Shown piece by piece: positions 11,567 through 23,119 of a stretch of 64,000 nt of DNA. Each line of letters opens with the position of its first letter. The first letter of the stretch is position 1. Made by a program: the position numbers and the translations under genes. Source of the stretch: Strobilurus pachycystidiatus (taxonomy: Eukaryota > Basidiomycota > Agaricomycetes > Agaricales > Physalacriaceae); assembly GCA_019915135.1 (NCBI GenBank), contig JAHLMK010000019.1, positions 868,001-932,000 of the forward strand. Reading direction: 5' to 3'. The notes under the pieces are model-generated. The model searched no databases. It was given only the letters and a program-made list of their open reading frames with translations, and was not told the DNA's origin.

Positions 11567-14232
11567 TAAGCTAGAGATAAGCCAATGGCTTGGAAGTCAC
11601 CGGTTTCATAACTTATGATCACGATACGATGCTCACAGGCCTGGGAACTGGTTCTTCACTCGGAGCAAATTCTCAATGCCGCAGACGTACTTACCCGAGC
11701 TTTTCGAGTTAAGTTTCGCTTCCACAGCTCCATGTCATACGTTGTGGCGCTTCCAGGCATGCGAACTCTCACACTGTCGTTTCCGACTAAGCGCTCTCCG
11801 TGGCGCCTCAAAATATCTGAAGTCTCGCACTGTCGTCACCATCGCAAATCCAGACCACGCCACAAATACTTTTTCCCCAGAGCCGGAGTACGGGCTCGTC
11901 GGTTGACCCTAGCTTGATTGCGGATCTCACCGCCCTCCAACCAACAACTCACAATCGAGCGATCAGACTCTGTCTATCCTTTCTTGGTGCCTCTCCGAAG
12001 AATTACACCCGCGTTCTATATAAATGTATGTAAATGATGAACCTTATATTCTGTAAGATGGCCGGTGCCAGTGGGGCGGAAATGGACTCCCGCGCTCGAG
12101 ACTAGGCCTTTGGGAACGGGATGCAATGTTATCTGATACGTACGTACAGTTACGAATACTACTGTACATGTAGCGTCGATCGCTAGTATTCAATAGAGAA
12201 CGGCGAACTTGCTATACTTATCATCGACATCATCCGATCTCAAAGGGCCGGAGCACTGCGCACGCAAATGGTGGCTCATTGTAGCAACAAATTGAGATAT
12301 TTTTGGGATATAGATGCCTCAGGCAAGAGGTTCACTGTGGCAACACATTCAATTCTAGACTTCTTGTCACGCACGGCTTTTAGCTCCGCGAGCAAGAATG
12401 AGCGGTAGCACGCGGGTCCCGGGAACCTAATCGATCGTCGAAATATTAGACAAGAAGTATTGAACAAGTGACAGTGGCTGGTAAGGGTGATAAACACAGT
12501 GGAGGCGTTACGCAACGACGGGGAACTTGAGTATACCGCGATCCATGTTCATACGCAAGGGGTGGAATGGTGATAATGGCCCACCATGCTCCTGAGGTTC
12601 AGGTTGGGATCTCGCTCTCAGACAGCATACTCAACACGTCCGTGGAGCACAATGCAGTGAATACTCTGTAAAACATTCTTCAGACCTTTTCCAGGTCCCA
12701 GACTCCCCGCCGAGCCAGGGACCTGCCAATCGAGCTTCTTCTTCAAAGTTTTTCCAGCTATCGCGCATCGGGATGACGAGATGCGAAGAGGAAGGGATTC
12801 CGTCATTGCAATCGCCCACCTGGACGAGAACCGCGGCGTTCATTTCCTTTCTCATAACATAGGCAACCAGCGCGGCGATCAAGCCACGTTTCATCGAATC
12901 TGACCTTGTGTTGTGTTTTGGCGTCTCCTCAGGCGACTCCACCACGGAATGTGGTAAGTATGAGTTCAACCCGGACTCGGAGCCTCGTTGGATGCCGGTA
13001 GGTGAGACGGGGAACTCAGATCGTGCGCCTGAGTTGGGAAATCCGGAATGAGGCGCACAATCGACGTGATCGGGCTCCTTCGCGTGCACAATGATGGCCC
13101 GTTCCAGGTGTAATCCGTGCGATGGGTATCCGATATGTAGGAGCGTGTCTAATGCCCCAGGCCCCAGGGCTGCGAGAAGCTACTGACCGACGAGGTCCTT
13201 GGGTACGGAAGCTGTTGTCTGATCGATTCAGCCCCGACATCGACAGGTCGAGTAAGAGCGTTCGCTGAATGCGTAAAGGCTAGAGTCGCCACTGACAAAG
13301 TACGCCGTCGTGGGTGGCAACTCGGGTTACGGGTAAGCAAGGCAGATACGACCTTTCGCGCCACTCTGGAGCACCTATTTGCACCCACAGTTGTTCGGGG
13401 GAGGACCCACATATGGTATGCCGCGTTCAGGGCCCTGGATGTGGCTGTCAACAACATTATTACGCCGTACGAAGCTCTGCAATCAAATCGCCCCAAGTAA
13501 CCTCTGATGCACGATGGACAGCGGTCACTACCGGGGTGGGACATGCTGCAGAGACATACGTGTCTGGACAAAACGCGGCGACGTTGGGAGTGCTTCGAAT
13601 AGCCTCACATCGTGGCCGCTGAATACTAATAGCACACCAAGGGAAACACGTTACACCGCCACGCATTTGGACTCCGGCAGAAAGGCATTTCCCGGAATTC
13701 ACGGCAATAGCCGACCGCACTCGCCCTGTCCGTGATCTTTGCCCGTGTCATTTTCTGAACGACAGGAAGTGACGAGATGTTCTCAGCGCTATGTATATCG
13801 TGATAACATTTGAACACCGATGGTGGAGCCTGCCAGCTATGTAGTAGTTCGAGCCAGCCCTACGAAAATACAATTTCAAATGCGGTCTAGGGCGGATATG
13901 AAGTGCGGAGATCTCAGACGACGCGTCTGTGGCTATGCGTACAAAGTAGCATTATGCATTCGGCCATATGCATGATTTACTGATTTGAAACGGCGGCGTC
14001 CACATCTAGCTTACGGTATTCAGCTTGCCCAGAAAAGCCGTTACCGTGTGAGCGATGTGAGCAAATTGCCGTGGACCATTTGGTAGTCCGGATCCGTGGA
14101 GGCGCCTTGCAGACATGCTGAATTTTTACCAAAGATATTCCCTATAGCAATTTGGCCATATTCATATTATTCATTGGCTTTGATCCTGGGCGGTGACGTA
14201 GTTGATTGAACCGGTCTCAATCAATCGGCGAA
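11567..14232. other. Gene-poor region with possible gene debris
   Basis: About 2.7 kb without a supportable gene. Two stretches look slightly coding. One is a minus-strand frame around 12631-12910 (from an internal ATG, MKRGLIAALVAYVMRKEMN...). The other is plus-strand pieces near 13295-13500, including YAVVGGNSGYG followed by a possible intron. They could not be assembled into one gene and have no clear family. They may be decayed exons or chance. Confidence 0.45.
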
Positions 14233-14240
14233 TATAAAAG
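14233..14240 (+). promoter_or_regulatory. TATA box of the small cysteine-rich gene
   Basis: TATAAAAG lies 61-68 bp upstream of the ATG at 14301, a normal distance for a fungal TATA-driven promoter. A pyrimidine-rich/CGACACGACA leader precedes the start codon. Among the promoters I looked at here it is the clearest canonical TATA box. TATA promoters usually serve regulated rather than housekeeping genes. Confidence 0.6.
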
Positions 14241-14300
14241 CAAGTTTACTTTGGACTGAGGGCCGCACCCTACACTAAATCGCAGTCCCTCGACACGACA

Positions 14301-14695
14301 ATGTCTTCTACCACTGTCCACACCACGTCTTCCATCCATTTGCGCGAGCGGCGACGCGAGTGCAGCTGCGGCTCGCACGAAGACGAGCACTACCTCGTCA
14401 GGTGTGGGTGTCCAAACGACCGCCCGTCTTCGCATCCTATGCACTTCATGGACGACGCGTTCCACCGCGAATGGTGCGCGACCTGCCTGCTATACTGCGT
14501 GCAGCCGCCCACCTGCTCCGTACGATACTACCCCCACGAACATCCCCCCGCCAACCTCTTGTCGTACATAGGCAAAGTCCTCACCTATGTGGCCAGTACG
14601 TTTCATCCCCCTCCCTGCTCACTAAGCCCGTGCTCACCGCCATAAAATTTCCAGATGCGGCACTGGCCTTGAGACGCCGAGTTTTCACAAAATGA
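14301..14695 (+). CDS. Small cysteine- and histidine-rich protein, unknown function
   Basis: Two exons (14301-14595 and 14655-14695) over a 59-nt intron, phase 1, give 111 aa. The first 80 residues contain eight cysteines arranged as CSC, CGC, CATC, C and C, plus several histidines, so zinc or disulfide binding is possible. No signal peptide is seen (MSSTTVHTTSSIHLRERRR), which argues for an intracellular product and zinc rather than disulfides. The C-terminus is basic (LALRRRVF). A good TATA box supports it being a real gene. I do not recognise the family. Its stop codon is 296 bp from the convergent RPA49 stop. Confidence 0.6.
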
Positions 14696-14991
14696 TCTGT
14701 ATTGTCGTAAGGGATCCCTCTCGTCGGTCGCCGAGTTCGCGCTAACCGTTTTCGCTCTAGGCCAAGACAACATCTACGTCAACAAGAACAACATACGTCT
14801 ATACTTACTGTAATCCCACTAATCTTGCAATGTGCCGTATAATGAATAGCAGAAGCTTCCATAGCTCGGATAGATCCATTCGGGAAACTGGATTCTCTAC
14901 AAGTGGATGAGCGGAAGGAATGTGGCTTGGATGTTGAGCATACTACGATACACGAAACGGCATACTGTCGACCTTTTTGTAATACACACGA

Positions 14992-16704
14992 TTACTTTCT
15001 TGCCTTCTTCCTCGGGGGAGCGGGGAACTTGACTGGCGCTGTAAGAACTGCCATTTTTGCATTCGCCGTGTCGTTCGAGTAGCCCAGTTTCGACCTCTCC
15101 TTCTCTGTGAGCTTCTTTACGGAGCAGCCTGGCGAACAACCTCAGAATCCTGGAAACGGAGGCGCGAAGACAACCTTACCTAAACTTTTGAATAACTGGA
15201 TAACTCTGGAACGCGTCTCGTCAGTGGATGGTGTGGGCGGAGTCCTCCGAACAGAACTACGTACTGCGTAGACGCCATGCCCACATCCTGTGATAGCACA
15301 GTTGGGTCAGACGCGAAGCCGTCGGCCTTGAGACATAACGCGAACATGTACGTCAAGAGTTTCGTTTGCATTGCCGATGTGAATTGATACCTAAGAATTA
15401 GAGTGACGAGAATCAACAAAACCCGATCGGGGAGGAGGGGCAGGCAGGCAGGCACTCACTCGGACGATCCGCGCGAGAGTTCCGTGAACCTAGAAAAGAG
15501 ACCCTCCACAATCACACTAGGGACACCCTTGAGCTGTTCCTCCACTTTGGCGCGATCTATCTCTCGCCGTGTGACGGCCCTGCGGAAGGCAAGCATGGCG
15601 GAGACGTAGTATACCAGTTTCCTGGATATGGAGCATTGAGTCTGCCAAGTGGTAACGAGAGGCCTGGAACTCACAGTTTCTTCTTGGCGTTTTTGACAGG
15701 CGCGTTTTGCATTGCCTTTAGATGAAAGTAGACCCAATCGGATTTCCGACTGGGGAATAGTGCTTGACGATCCTTGAGACTCTGTGCCTGTTCGAACTGA
15801 CTGGTTGAGATGGCTTTCCATTCGTTCTCCGGAACTATATCGTGAAGGTTGTAGATTTCGACCGGGTCGTCCGTCGTTTCGTTGTAGGGCGGGATGAGTC
15901 GACTGGAGTCGGCCACTTCCTTTGCCTCCTCTGGTGAACGTCAGTATATATATCTCAACCTATGAACGTCGAAGGAAAGCGCACCCTTCGTCGGAAGGTC
16001 CTTCGCAGCCTTCTCTATGCCATCCCTCACATAGTCCATGACGTTCTGCATCGCGCTCACATCGACTTTGTTCCTCTCCTGCGCGCGGATATTCGCCTGC
16101 GCCTTTTTCGTCCCAAACGACTCGCCGAGCGCTGTCTTGGCCTCGAAGTACGCCAGGGCAGACGGCGCCGCTGCCGAGGGCACGTTCTTCAATGCTTTGA
16201 CCTTTTGCTTGAGGATGTGTATGGGCGCGGTTGACGGCAAAAGTTTCAACGATCCGTCCCGTTTGCTGTGGACAGCGAGCATGTATCTGCATTCATTAGA
16301 GTCAAAGGGTGGGAGCATGCCACTGTGGCACACCTGCACCCGGATTTCTCGGCGTCCTGGTTCTCGGACTCATTGGAGAAGAATTCCATGTCATCCGTCT
16401 CGCCGACGACGATCATCCCAGACGACGACGGCCCCGCATCCTCTCTTTCCTTCTCCTTTGCCTTGGTGGACGTTTTCTTTTTCTGCGCGTAGCACTTGAA
16501 TGGAGTGTCCTGGGGAGCCTCGACGGCGGGGAATGATACTATCCAAGGTCATGTTAGCATTTACTGTTGATTGATTTGGATAATTCACGCACGAAGCACA
16601 GGAACGTTCGTGCCAGGCAGCGCCGACGTGCTCGCAGTCGAAAAAGTGAGCCGTTCAGGCGACGGCTCGCGTTTTCTCTTCTTGCTGGCCAATTGAGGTG
16701 ACAT
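14992..16704 (-). CDS. RPA49: DNA-directed RNA polymerase I subunit RPA49 (A49/POLR1E)
   Basis: Eight exons (16593-16704, 16334-16538, 15985-16286, 15675-15930, 15460-15621, 15265-15390, 15180-15205, 14992-15128) are phase-consistent and give 441 aa. A49-like family (PF06870). The N-terminal half has a dimerisation-type region (VLLSFPAVEAPQDTPFKCY, then YMLAVHSKRDGSL) that in yeast pairs with RPA34. It is followed by the signature ALGESFGTKKAQANIRAQERNKVD and then by the tandem winged-helix part (WVYFHLKAMQNAP, YQFTSAMQTKLLTYMFALCL, VIQLFKSLGCSVKKLTEKER). The last exon ends KFPAPPRKKARK, a conserved-looking tail. A49 binds DNA and supports rRNA gene initiation and elongation in the nucleolus. 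One exon is 26 nt. The start is the first ATG of the frame, 21 bp from a telobox. Confidence 0.92.
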
Positions 16705-16724
16705 GGAAAAAGCAGAGTTGGAGT

Positions 16725-16739
16725 AACCCTAACCCTAAA
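16725..16739 (-). promoter_or_regulatory. Telobox (two TTAGGG units) at the RPA49 start
   Basis: On the plus strand AACCCTAACCCTAAA fills 16725-16739, that is TTTAGGGTTAGGGTT read in the direction of RPA49, beginning 21 bp upstream of its ATG. Fungal teloboxes are known binding sites of Tbf1-type Myb factors in ribosomal-protein and ribosome-biogenesis promoters. The match and position are seen directly; binding is inferred. Alternatively it is a small interstitial telomere insertion. Confidence 0.6.
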
Positions 16740-16831
16740 GGTTGTGTACAATCAAATATTATCACTTACAATATAGTATATACGAGCAAAAGTCATCATC
16801 TAGCAAATCCGAGCAACATCCTGATCATCAT

Positions 16832-19151
16832 CTAAGCCAAATCCAACTGTGCGAAAAACGCGCTCTCTCCCTGCATCCACGGCTCGTCCCCAGCCCCATA
16901 CTTCCTAGCCGGGCGCTCCCAAAAAGTCACCTTATCCAACTCCGCCTTGGACCGTATAGGGAACACAATTCCCAACTCGTAGTTCCTGATCTACGGGGGA
17001 AAAGACAGGCATGTGTGAGAATTGAATAGAAAGGAATAAGGACATAATGAAAAAAGGGATCCGGGCTCAATAGAAAGGAGGGCGTATGAATAGAAAGGAA
17101 GGTGGATCCAACAGAAATGAAGGTGGGTCAGACATTGAAACGCACATTGATCACCGGGTTGAACGAGCTGCCCGAGACGTTTCCCCATGCGCTCGGCGTG
17201 AAATTATGTGACCCCACATACGCCCATGCGATGGGTTTCGCTTCTCTATTCCCGTCCGCATCGAGCACTTCCACGTCGGAGGTGTCGCTGTCCTCGTCCG
17301 TGTCCGTGGTGTCCGTGAACACGCCAAGCATCATCTACTCGCATCAATGCCTATTGCCGATATATCGTGGGGGACTGGCCGAACCTTGGTATGCATGAGC
17401 GTGTTCCCCGCCCTGCTCTTCGAATCCCGGAGCTGCACCTTGCTCCCTTGCTTCTTGATTGAGTCGTACCCATTCCGTCGACAGAACGTCGTCCCCCCAC
17501 CGGGCTCGCCGTACTGGCTCGCTTTGACCGTAGCTTTCGTCGGGAAGATGATGTCGATCTGCCCCATGACCGGGCGTTTCGATAGCGCCGACTTGGGCTT
17601 GTCCAGATAGTCTCCAGGGGATTGTCCAAGACACGAATAGTAAAACTCGTTCAGCCAAGACGAGCTATACGTGCCGAGTGATGATCCCTATGGGAGCAAA
17701 TTGGTCTCCGTCCGTAGCAACATGAAGGGACAACGCGATTGCCCACCTGGTACTCAATCGTTAACTGTCCCGGCTTTCTCGCCAACCCCAAGTTGTATAT
17801 TGCTTTCATAAGACGAACATGTCCTATGCTGTTTCGGGTGTTCTTAACTTGAAGGGCCTAATTGAGTACGACTATACTCACAAGAGAACATCGAGCCAAC
17901 CTTCGTGTTTGCCGGCGATGGAGGGTACCAGGTGGACCTTCACCTTTGCCCAGTCCCACCGACACCGCAGATCCTCGATGCAGCCAATGGGAAGCGTGGG
18001 GTGTTCCTTCTTCGTGAGAGCCAGAGCATCCTTCGTACCCAGTGCATGTAGGACGCGCTGCATGATACTGGGGAAGTCTTCTTTCTCCTTGGGGTTGTGT
18101 TGGATCGCAACAGGTCTTGGTGGGATATCTTGAAGCCACATAAGCTATGAATGGATACTATAAATACGTGTAGATCACGGTTTGGGGGATACGCACATTC
18201 TCGATGTCGCGGTAGTCGTTCTCGACCAAGTTTGCCGTGGACACCACGACGCGTAATCTGCCCGTCTCGTAAAAGATCTAGGCGAGATGATCAGAGCTGC
18301 ACGAACATCAAGGAGGTTACATACGAGCATAAACTGTTAGGCAACTATCAGCATTTGGTTGACGCGACAAAATAAGAGAACGCACTTTCATATGCTGGCA
18401 TCCCATGTGTCCCAGGCTTGCATTGACTCTGATCCAATTCGGCAGCACGTACCTCATCGTGACTGCTTGACTGTTGGTCTCTGGCTGTGTCAAGAAGATC
18501 ACTGGCACAGACGGTTCAAAGAAGCTATTGATCCAAGGTATATCGTGCGCGTAAGTCGAGAGGATGGCAAAGGAAATATCAGATTTCTAAACGACATTTA
18601 GTCTGGTTCAATGAGATGAGAGATACATACCTTGCCCAACGCCTGGGTAAGTCTAAACGTAGGCTTGCCGTCCCTCCTAGGTTCGCATCCTTGCACGGCT
18701 ATGGGACGCAATTCGCCATCAAAGAAAAGCTGGTCACCCGAGGGAGGCTGCGCTGGCGCCGGCTTGGGTGCATATTTGACCTTCACCGCCGGTGGTGGCG
18801 GTCGTGATGTCGATTCGCCATCGCTGCCGTTGTCATCGTCCTTCAACCCCGCCGCCTGTCGAAATTTTCGCGCCCTTTCTCTGCGCTCCTTCTCCATCTG
18901 CGCCCGCTCCGAGAGAAAGCTACTCTTCGCTGCCGGTGGTGGTGGTGGCGGTGCAGGGGTCGGCTCCATATCTTCATCGTCGCTGATCTCCAACACCTCG
19001 ACAGGCGCCTTGGCTGCCTTTGTCGTCGTCGTCTGGCGCGTGTGGTCCTCAAGGCTGGCGGCAATCGCCCTAATATTGGTCAGCACCCCGCCTCTCTCGT
19101 CGTCGTGCCGCCAACTGACCTCGCAATCTCGTCGTCGTCGAACGCGTCCAT
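16832..19151 (-). CDS. TDP1: Tyrosyl-DNA phosphodiesterase 1 with N-terminal ubiquitin-interacting motif
   Basis: Ten exons (19120-19151, 18631-19069, 18386-18586, 18325-18333, 18197-18277, 17882-18144, 17747-17828, 17385-17687, 17146-17334, 16832-16990) give 585 aa with all phases consistent. TDP1 hydrolyses the 3'-phosphotyrosyl bond left by trapped topoisomerase I. The two half-active sites are visible: QHMKFMLIFYETGRLRVVVS then NLVENDYRDIEN (H-x-K, N), and MHTKMMLGVF followed by VGSHNFTPSAWG (H-x-K, N). Preceding landmarks include SFFEPSVPVIFL and DLRCRWDWAKVKVHL; the end is NYELGIVFP...FWERP. The first 20 residues, DDDEIARAIAASLEDH, fit a ubiquitin-interacting motif. A Pro-rich, charged linker follows (ISDDEDMEPTPAPPPPPP). 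The fourth exon is only 9 nt (FML). The last intron is 155 nt, the others mostly 44-59. The gene shares a 141-bp divergent spacer with the gene at 19293. Confidence 0.93.
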
Positions 19152-19247
19152 GATAGTTTTGATGACGTAAAAGTCGGAGACGAGATTGGAATTGCTGGGA
19201 TCACGTGGCAGTCGCGCCGGTTGACTGCGCCCACCATCATCGTTTAC

Positions 19248-19271
19248 TCGTCGTCGTCGTCGTCGTCGTCG
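19248..19271. repeat. (TCG)8 microsatellite in a divergent promoter
   Basis: Eight perfect TCG triplets lie between the start codons of TDP1 (19151, minus) and the Lys/Pro-rich gene (19293, plus), 22 bp before the latter. The frame through them is open but has no ATG, so it is best read as 5' leader. Length variation here could change the leader of the plus-strand gene. Confidence 0.8.
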
Positions 19272-19292
19272 AGTACAGGCGTTAGGCCGACG

Positions 19293-20743
19293 ATGGAGAC
19301 GCCCTTGTCGAAGGAACGACAGCCTATAGATGTTGCTGCCAGCAGAGAAGTGCGCAAGAGCCGGCAGCAGTCCCGCTTCCGCACCCGTGGCGGGTGCGTG
19401 CTGCTCAACATTGGCTCACAGATTATCCAACTTTTTGCAGGATATTCACCCCAACTACGACTAATGCGCTCACGCCGCTGCTGATGGCGTTGGCCGCGAA
19501 GAAGGAGCAACGGGCGAGATCGCGGTCCAGGAGCCGGTCAGTGTCGCCTGTCAAGAAGGTGGTCGCGAAGACCGGGAAGAGGAAGGCGAGGCCGTCGGTT
19601 GTTGAGGACACCTCTGATGCCGATGATCTAGTCGCAGGTGCGTGTACCACCATCAACCTTGAACATATCTGATGTTCAACCAGGCCCTTCAACGACGTCC
19701 AAAGCTAAACCCAAAGCCAAAGCCAAGGCAAAAGCAAAGCCAAAGCCAAAGCCCAAACCCAAAGCAAGCCGTACGCTTCCAATCGCTGACCGTAATCATC
19801 TACCTGACATCGCACAGAATCCAAACCCGCTCGACGCAAACCTGCACCCGCGCCGCCTCATCACGAAGAAGAAGACGAACAGTCTCCTCCAAAAGCAAAG
19901 CAGAAGCGGTTCATGACGCCCATCACCGAAGTCGACGAGGAGGAGCAGGAGCAGGACAATGACCTTGTGGTCGCACTCAACTCTAGTTTCGCCAAAGGTA
20001 AACACAAGGCCGAGCCTGAGGACGACTCGGACGACGAGATTGCCGCCCCATCCTCATTCAAGCACTCGGAGACCAAATCCAGACCAAAGGCGAAGCCTCG
20101 CAAACACGCCGCTGAGGAGGACGATCCACTGCCGGAAACCAAATCCAGACCAAAGGCGAAGGCGAAGCCGCGCAAACGTGCCGCTGAGGAGGACGATGGC
20201 CCCGCCAAACCGGCGAAATCTCGCAAACCGGCTGATGTGGACGACAGCGCTCCGAAGCCCAAAACGACAAAGTCGCGCAAACGCGCCAGGCCGGATGAGG
20301 ACGATGCGCCAGCTGTACCCAAGTCGCGTAATTGCGTCACGCCGGATGATGTCGTTGAGAAGCCCTCCGTTGCGAAGAAACGAAAGGCTGTCGAGGATGT
20401 GGAGGAGAGTACGGGCTCGAAGAAGCGGAAGACGAAGGCTGAAGGTACGGGCACGGGCACAGGGAAGCGCAAGACGAAATCTGCTCTTGAAGAGGTTGTC
20501 ATTGTCACCAAGCGTACGGACGGGAAGGCGGAGAAACCGCCAACTTCTAGGTAAGTGGACGATCTTCTCATCAAATGAATGCGCATCCTTATTCCCTTCA
20601 GTGCGCAACCGCGTTCGACGTCTGCCAAGCAGAAGGAGAATCCCAAGAAGAAACCGCGGAAGAGCGTTATGATACGCGTCAGGGCGCCTATGCCCGAGGA
20701 CGAAGACGAGGACGAGCGGGACCCGTTGGATTTTTTGTCTTGA
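19293..20743 (+). CDS. Lys/Pro-rich, presumably nuclear protein of unknown function
   Basis: Five exons (19293-19393, 19441-19637, 19684-19770, 19818-20550, 20602-20743) give 419 aa in phase. No family was recognised. What can be seen: an N-terminal block TRGGIFTPTTTNALTPLL that could be a conserved short motif; an RSRSRSRS stretch; a lysine-proline-alanine run (KAKPKAKAKAKAKPKPKP); then several related units, of which two are near-identical tandem copies around ETKSRPKAKPRK(H/R)AAEEDD (about 20060-20200), followed by weaker KSRK units. Basic clusters alternate with acidic DDSDDE and EEDDEE-like patches. The C-terminus ends ERDPLDFLS after an acidic run, which looks like a protein-binding tail. 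The composition suggests a chromatin or nucleolar protein. The two short candidate motifs at each end would be the best search queries. Confidence 0.65.
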
Positions 20744-21038
20744 TTTTTTCGACATGTATTTTTCACAGCATCTCAGACTTTATCTGCATCTATACATAGT
20801 TTTGCTCTCGATATTTATTGTACACACATTACCCTACACGCAGGACTATAGGATAGAAATCTTTGCTCTAGGTTGAACGTTGAGGCTTGGGCTTGTCTTG
20901 TCCGTATTTGAGCTGGGACTGAATGACTTCGGCCCCCGAGTCGAGTCCGTAACCATTAGCTCTGGCAAGAGCTCTCGACACGCCGAGTGGATACACATCC
21001 TCAATTCACGATCATTTGAGGGAACGTAAAGATCAAAT

Positions 21039-22587
21039 CTATCTACAGTGGTTCGTATAAACAACACCTTGCTTCTTGCATACTTCGGCCAACTTCGTTA
21101 GACTCGACCCATTTATCTTGCCTTTAGGCACCTCCTCGTCACTACAGAGATCAAAACGAAGCAAGGCAGGGAGTTCCTGTACAGCAGAAACCAACTCATC
21201 CACGTCGGAAGTCGCCGACACCGTGAACAAGAGCTTCCGGAGGGCTTTGAAGTGCGCCAGCGAGGCAGCGCGGACGAACGCGACGTTACCCTTGAGGGTT
21301 CGAAGGACACTGAAACGATGGGCCATCTGCGCGTCGATCAACGGTCCGGCTGAGTGTGATATCACTCCGAGGGAACGCAGAGTGGGGGCCCACTGGTTGA
21401 GCGCGGAGGCGAGAGCCTGCCGTTTCGCGTCTGAGTGCAAGAAGACGTTTGCGTGGAACTCCTCGAGCGATGGGCACATAGCGGTCAACGCTTTGAGATG
21501 GACCAGCGAAAGTCCCGAGCATTCTCGGAGTGTAAAGCTCCGCAGGTGAGGACACGCTGCCTTCGGTGGATCCAGGATTTTGGCCCGCAAGGCCGCGTGG
21601 ATGGGCTTCCACTTGAGCCTCTCCTGCCTGTCCCCTTCGAATATTTCTTTACGCAGCCGATGCCGCTCCGCCTGCCATTCAACGGCGGGGTCCCATTCCT
21701 CATCATCCGTCCATTCTTCATCATCATTGTAGCCCAAATCATCATCATGACTCCCGTCGTCGTTCCATGACAGCCCATCGAAGGCTATCGAGCCTTTGAG
21801 GACGTGGATGGATTCAATTTCGGGCCATCCCATCATCAGCTCGATGAGTTTGTCGATTGTGCAGAATCCCTCAGGACAATCTGCACCGGAGAGTGTGTGC
21901 CTATAAGAGAAAAGCATTGAGTACTGCTTCGTTGGCTGTGGTAGGAAACATCTACGCGTACCTTGAGAGCACGAGTGAGCGCAAATGCTTGAGATCGCCA
22001 AGCGCGTCCTGATACTGGGTAGAAGGTTCGAATCCCAGCAATGTGAAGTGCGTGAGGTTGTGGCAAAGGCGCACAATCTCGATCTGCTCTTCGCTCTCTG
22101 GTTCGTGTCTGGTCGCGAAGCGTAGTCGGTGGACCATAGCCGCCAAGCGAGGCGCCTCGCGCAGGGTCCTCAGAAGTCTGCCTAAGGTATCTGGGGTAGG
22201 ATATATGTCGTCGTTGATGGACCCGACGGATATGGAGTCGTATAAACGTCTCTCTGCCACAGGATGCCAGTCTTTGCATACGAGAAGGAGGGGGCGAAGG
22301 GTGAAAGCCGGAAAATAATCGACATAGAAGTGATCCGAGACGATCTCGTCGCAGAATCCAAAATCTTCGCTCCAAAAGCCGGAATCCGCGACAAGCTCTT
22401 GTTGATAACGGCGAACATTTTCTTCCTCGTACTCCCAGTGCGAGTCGTCAAGCGAGTCCTCGTCATCGTTCTCATCCTCGTGCCGTTCGTACGTGTACCC
22501 GACACGACGCTGGCGCACTAATGATCCCTCAACATAGGAAAAGATATTGTCCAATATCTCTGGGGGTAAGGCCGAGATAGGTGACAT
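21039..22587 (-). CDS. F-box-like protein with leucine-rich C-terminal half
   Basis: Two exons (21962-22587 and 21039-21900) separated by a 61-nt intron give 495 aa. The N-terminus, MSPISALPPEILDNIFSYV, is an F-box-like start (LPPEILxxIF), which in this group usually recruits targets to SCF ubiquitin ligases through Skp1. After a very acidic insert (about residues 25-55) come FTLRPLLLVCKDWHPVAERRLY, the second half of the F-box-associated region, and leucine-rich repeat-like segments to the end (for example HLRSFTLRECSGLSLVHLKAL). The start chosen is the ATG at 22587. The frame continues upstream without ATG and a CTTTGCAG acceptor-like site sits just before it, suggesting a leader intron. 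A degenerate paralogue lies 3 kb away on the same strand. Target specificity is unknown. Confidence 0.75.
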
Positions 22588-23119
22588 GGGCTGCAAAGAA
22601 AGCGTGTCGCGGTGCCCTTGATGACTGCAATGATGGTCTAAGTAAGACCTCAGACACAGATTGACTCGAGAGCAAACCTACAATGCTGCTGTCTGACTTG
22701 AGCGACAAAGAACAAGCCTGAAGCTCGGAAAATTGCAATTTTCACGCGTCAGTCCACGTGTCTGGGCGTAACGGCGCGTAACGGCATTTGCCATTTGGGA
22801 TAACTTATGATAGTCTCGATAGCTGCCGCTTTGACAATGACAGGAAGCCTATAGTAAACGTAGAGTTGTCGAAACACATATTCGTCCGAACTTCAAATGT
22901 TCTTTGACGGCATTTATCCGACTGGCGGCTGGAATTGCGCATTGTCAAGCTTAGCTTTATTGTTGAAAGGCAGCATTGGCCGAGTACCCTCTCTTCGCAT
23001 CCTTCGGCGACACATTGAATGGATTACTGCTACTATAAATACAAGGTATTCCAGCCTATTCAGAATCAACATCACAGCATATTTCAACTCATCTACTCAT
23101 CTTCGAATACCTCAGTAAC
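22588..23119. other. Divergent intergenic spacer
   Basis: 532 bp between the starts of the F-box gene (minus) and the FABP-like gene (plus). It presumably holds both promoters. TATAAATAC-like sequence is present near 23034, about 85 bp before the ATG at 23120, and could be a TATA element. No open reading frame of interest. Confidence 0.5.

Noticed and set aside
13295..13500. Rossmann-like fragment YAVVGGNSGYG as an oxidoreductase gene
   Set aside because: A single short glycine motif; the downstream frames after a poss­ible intron show nothing of a dehydrogenase.
16725..16739. Telomere end or large interstitial telomeric block
   Set aside because: Only two and a half repeat units, flanked by ordinary genes on both sides; a promoter telobox is simpler.
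19861..20766. Long (301-codon) minus-strand frame opposite the Lys/Pro-rich gene
   Set aside because: Composition is the complement of the Lys/Glu-rich exon, and the plus strand has consistent introns and ATG; shadow frame.
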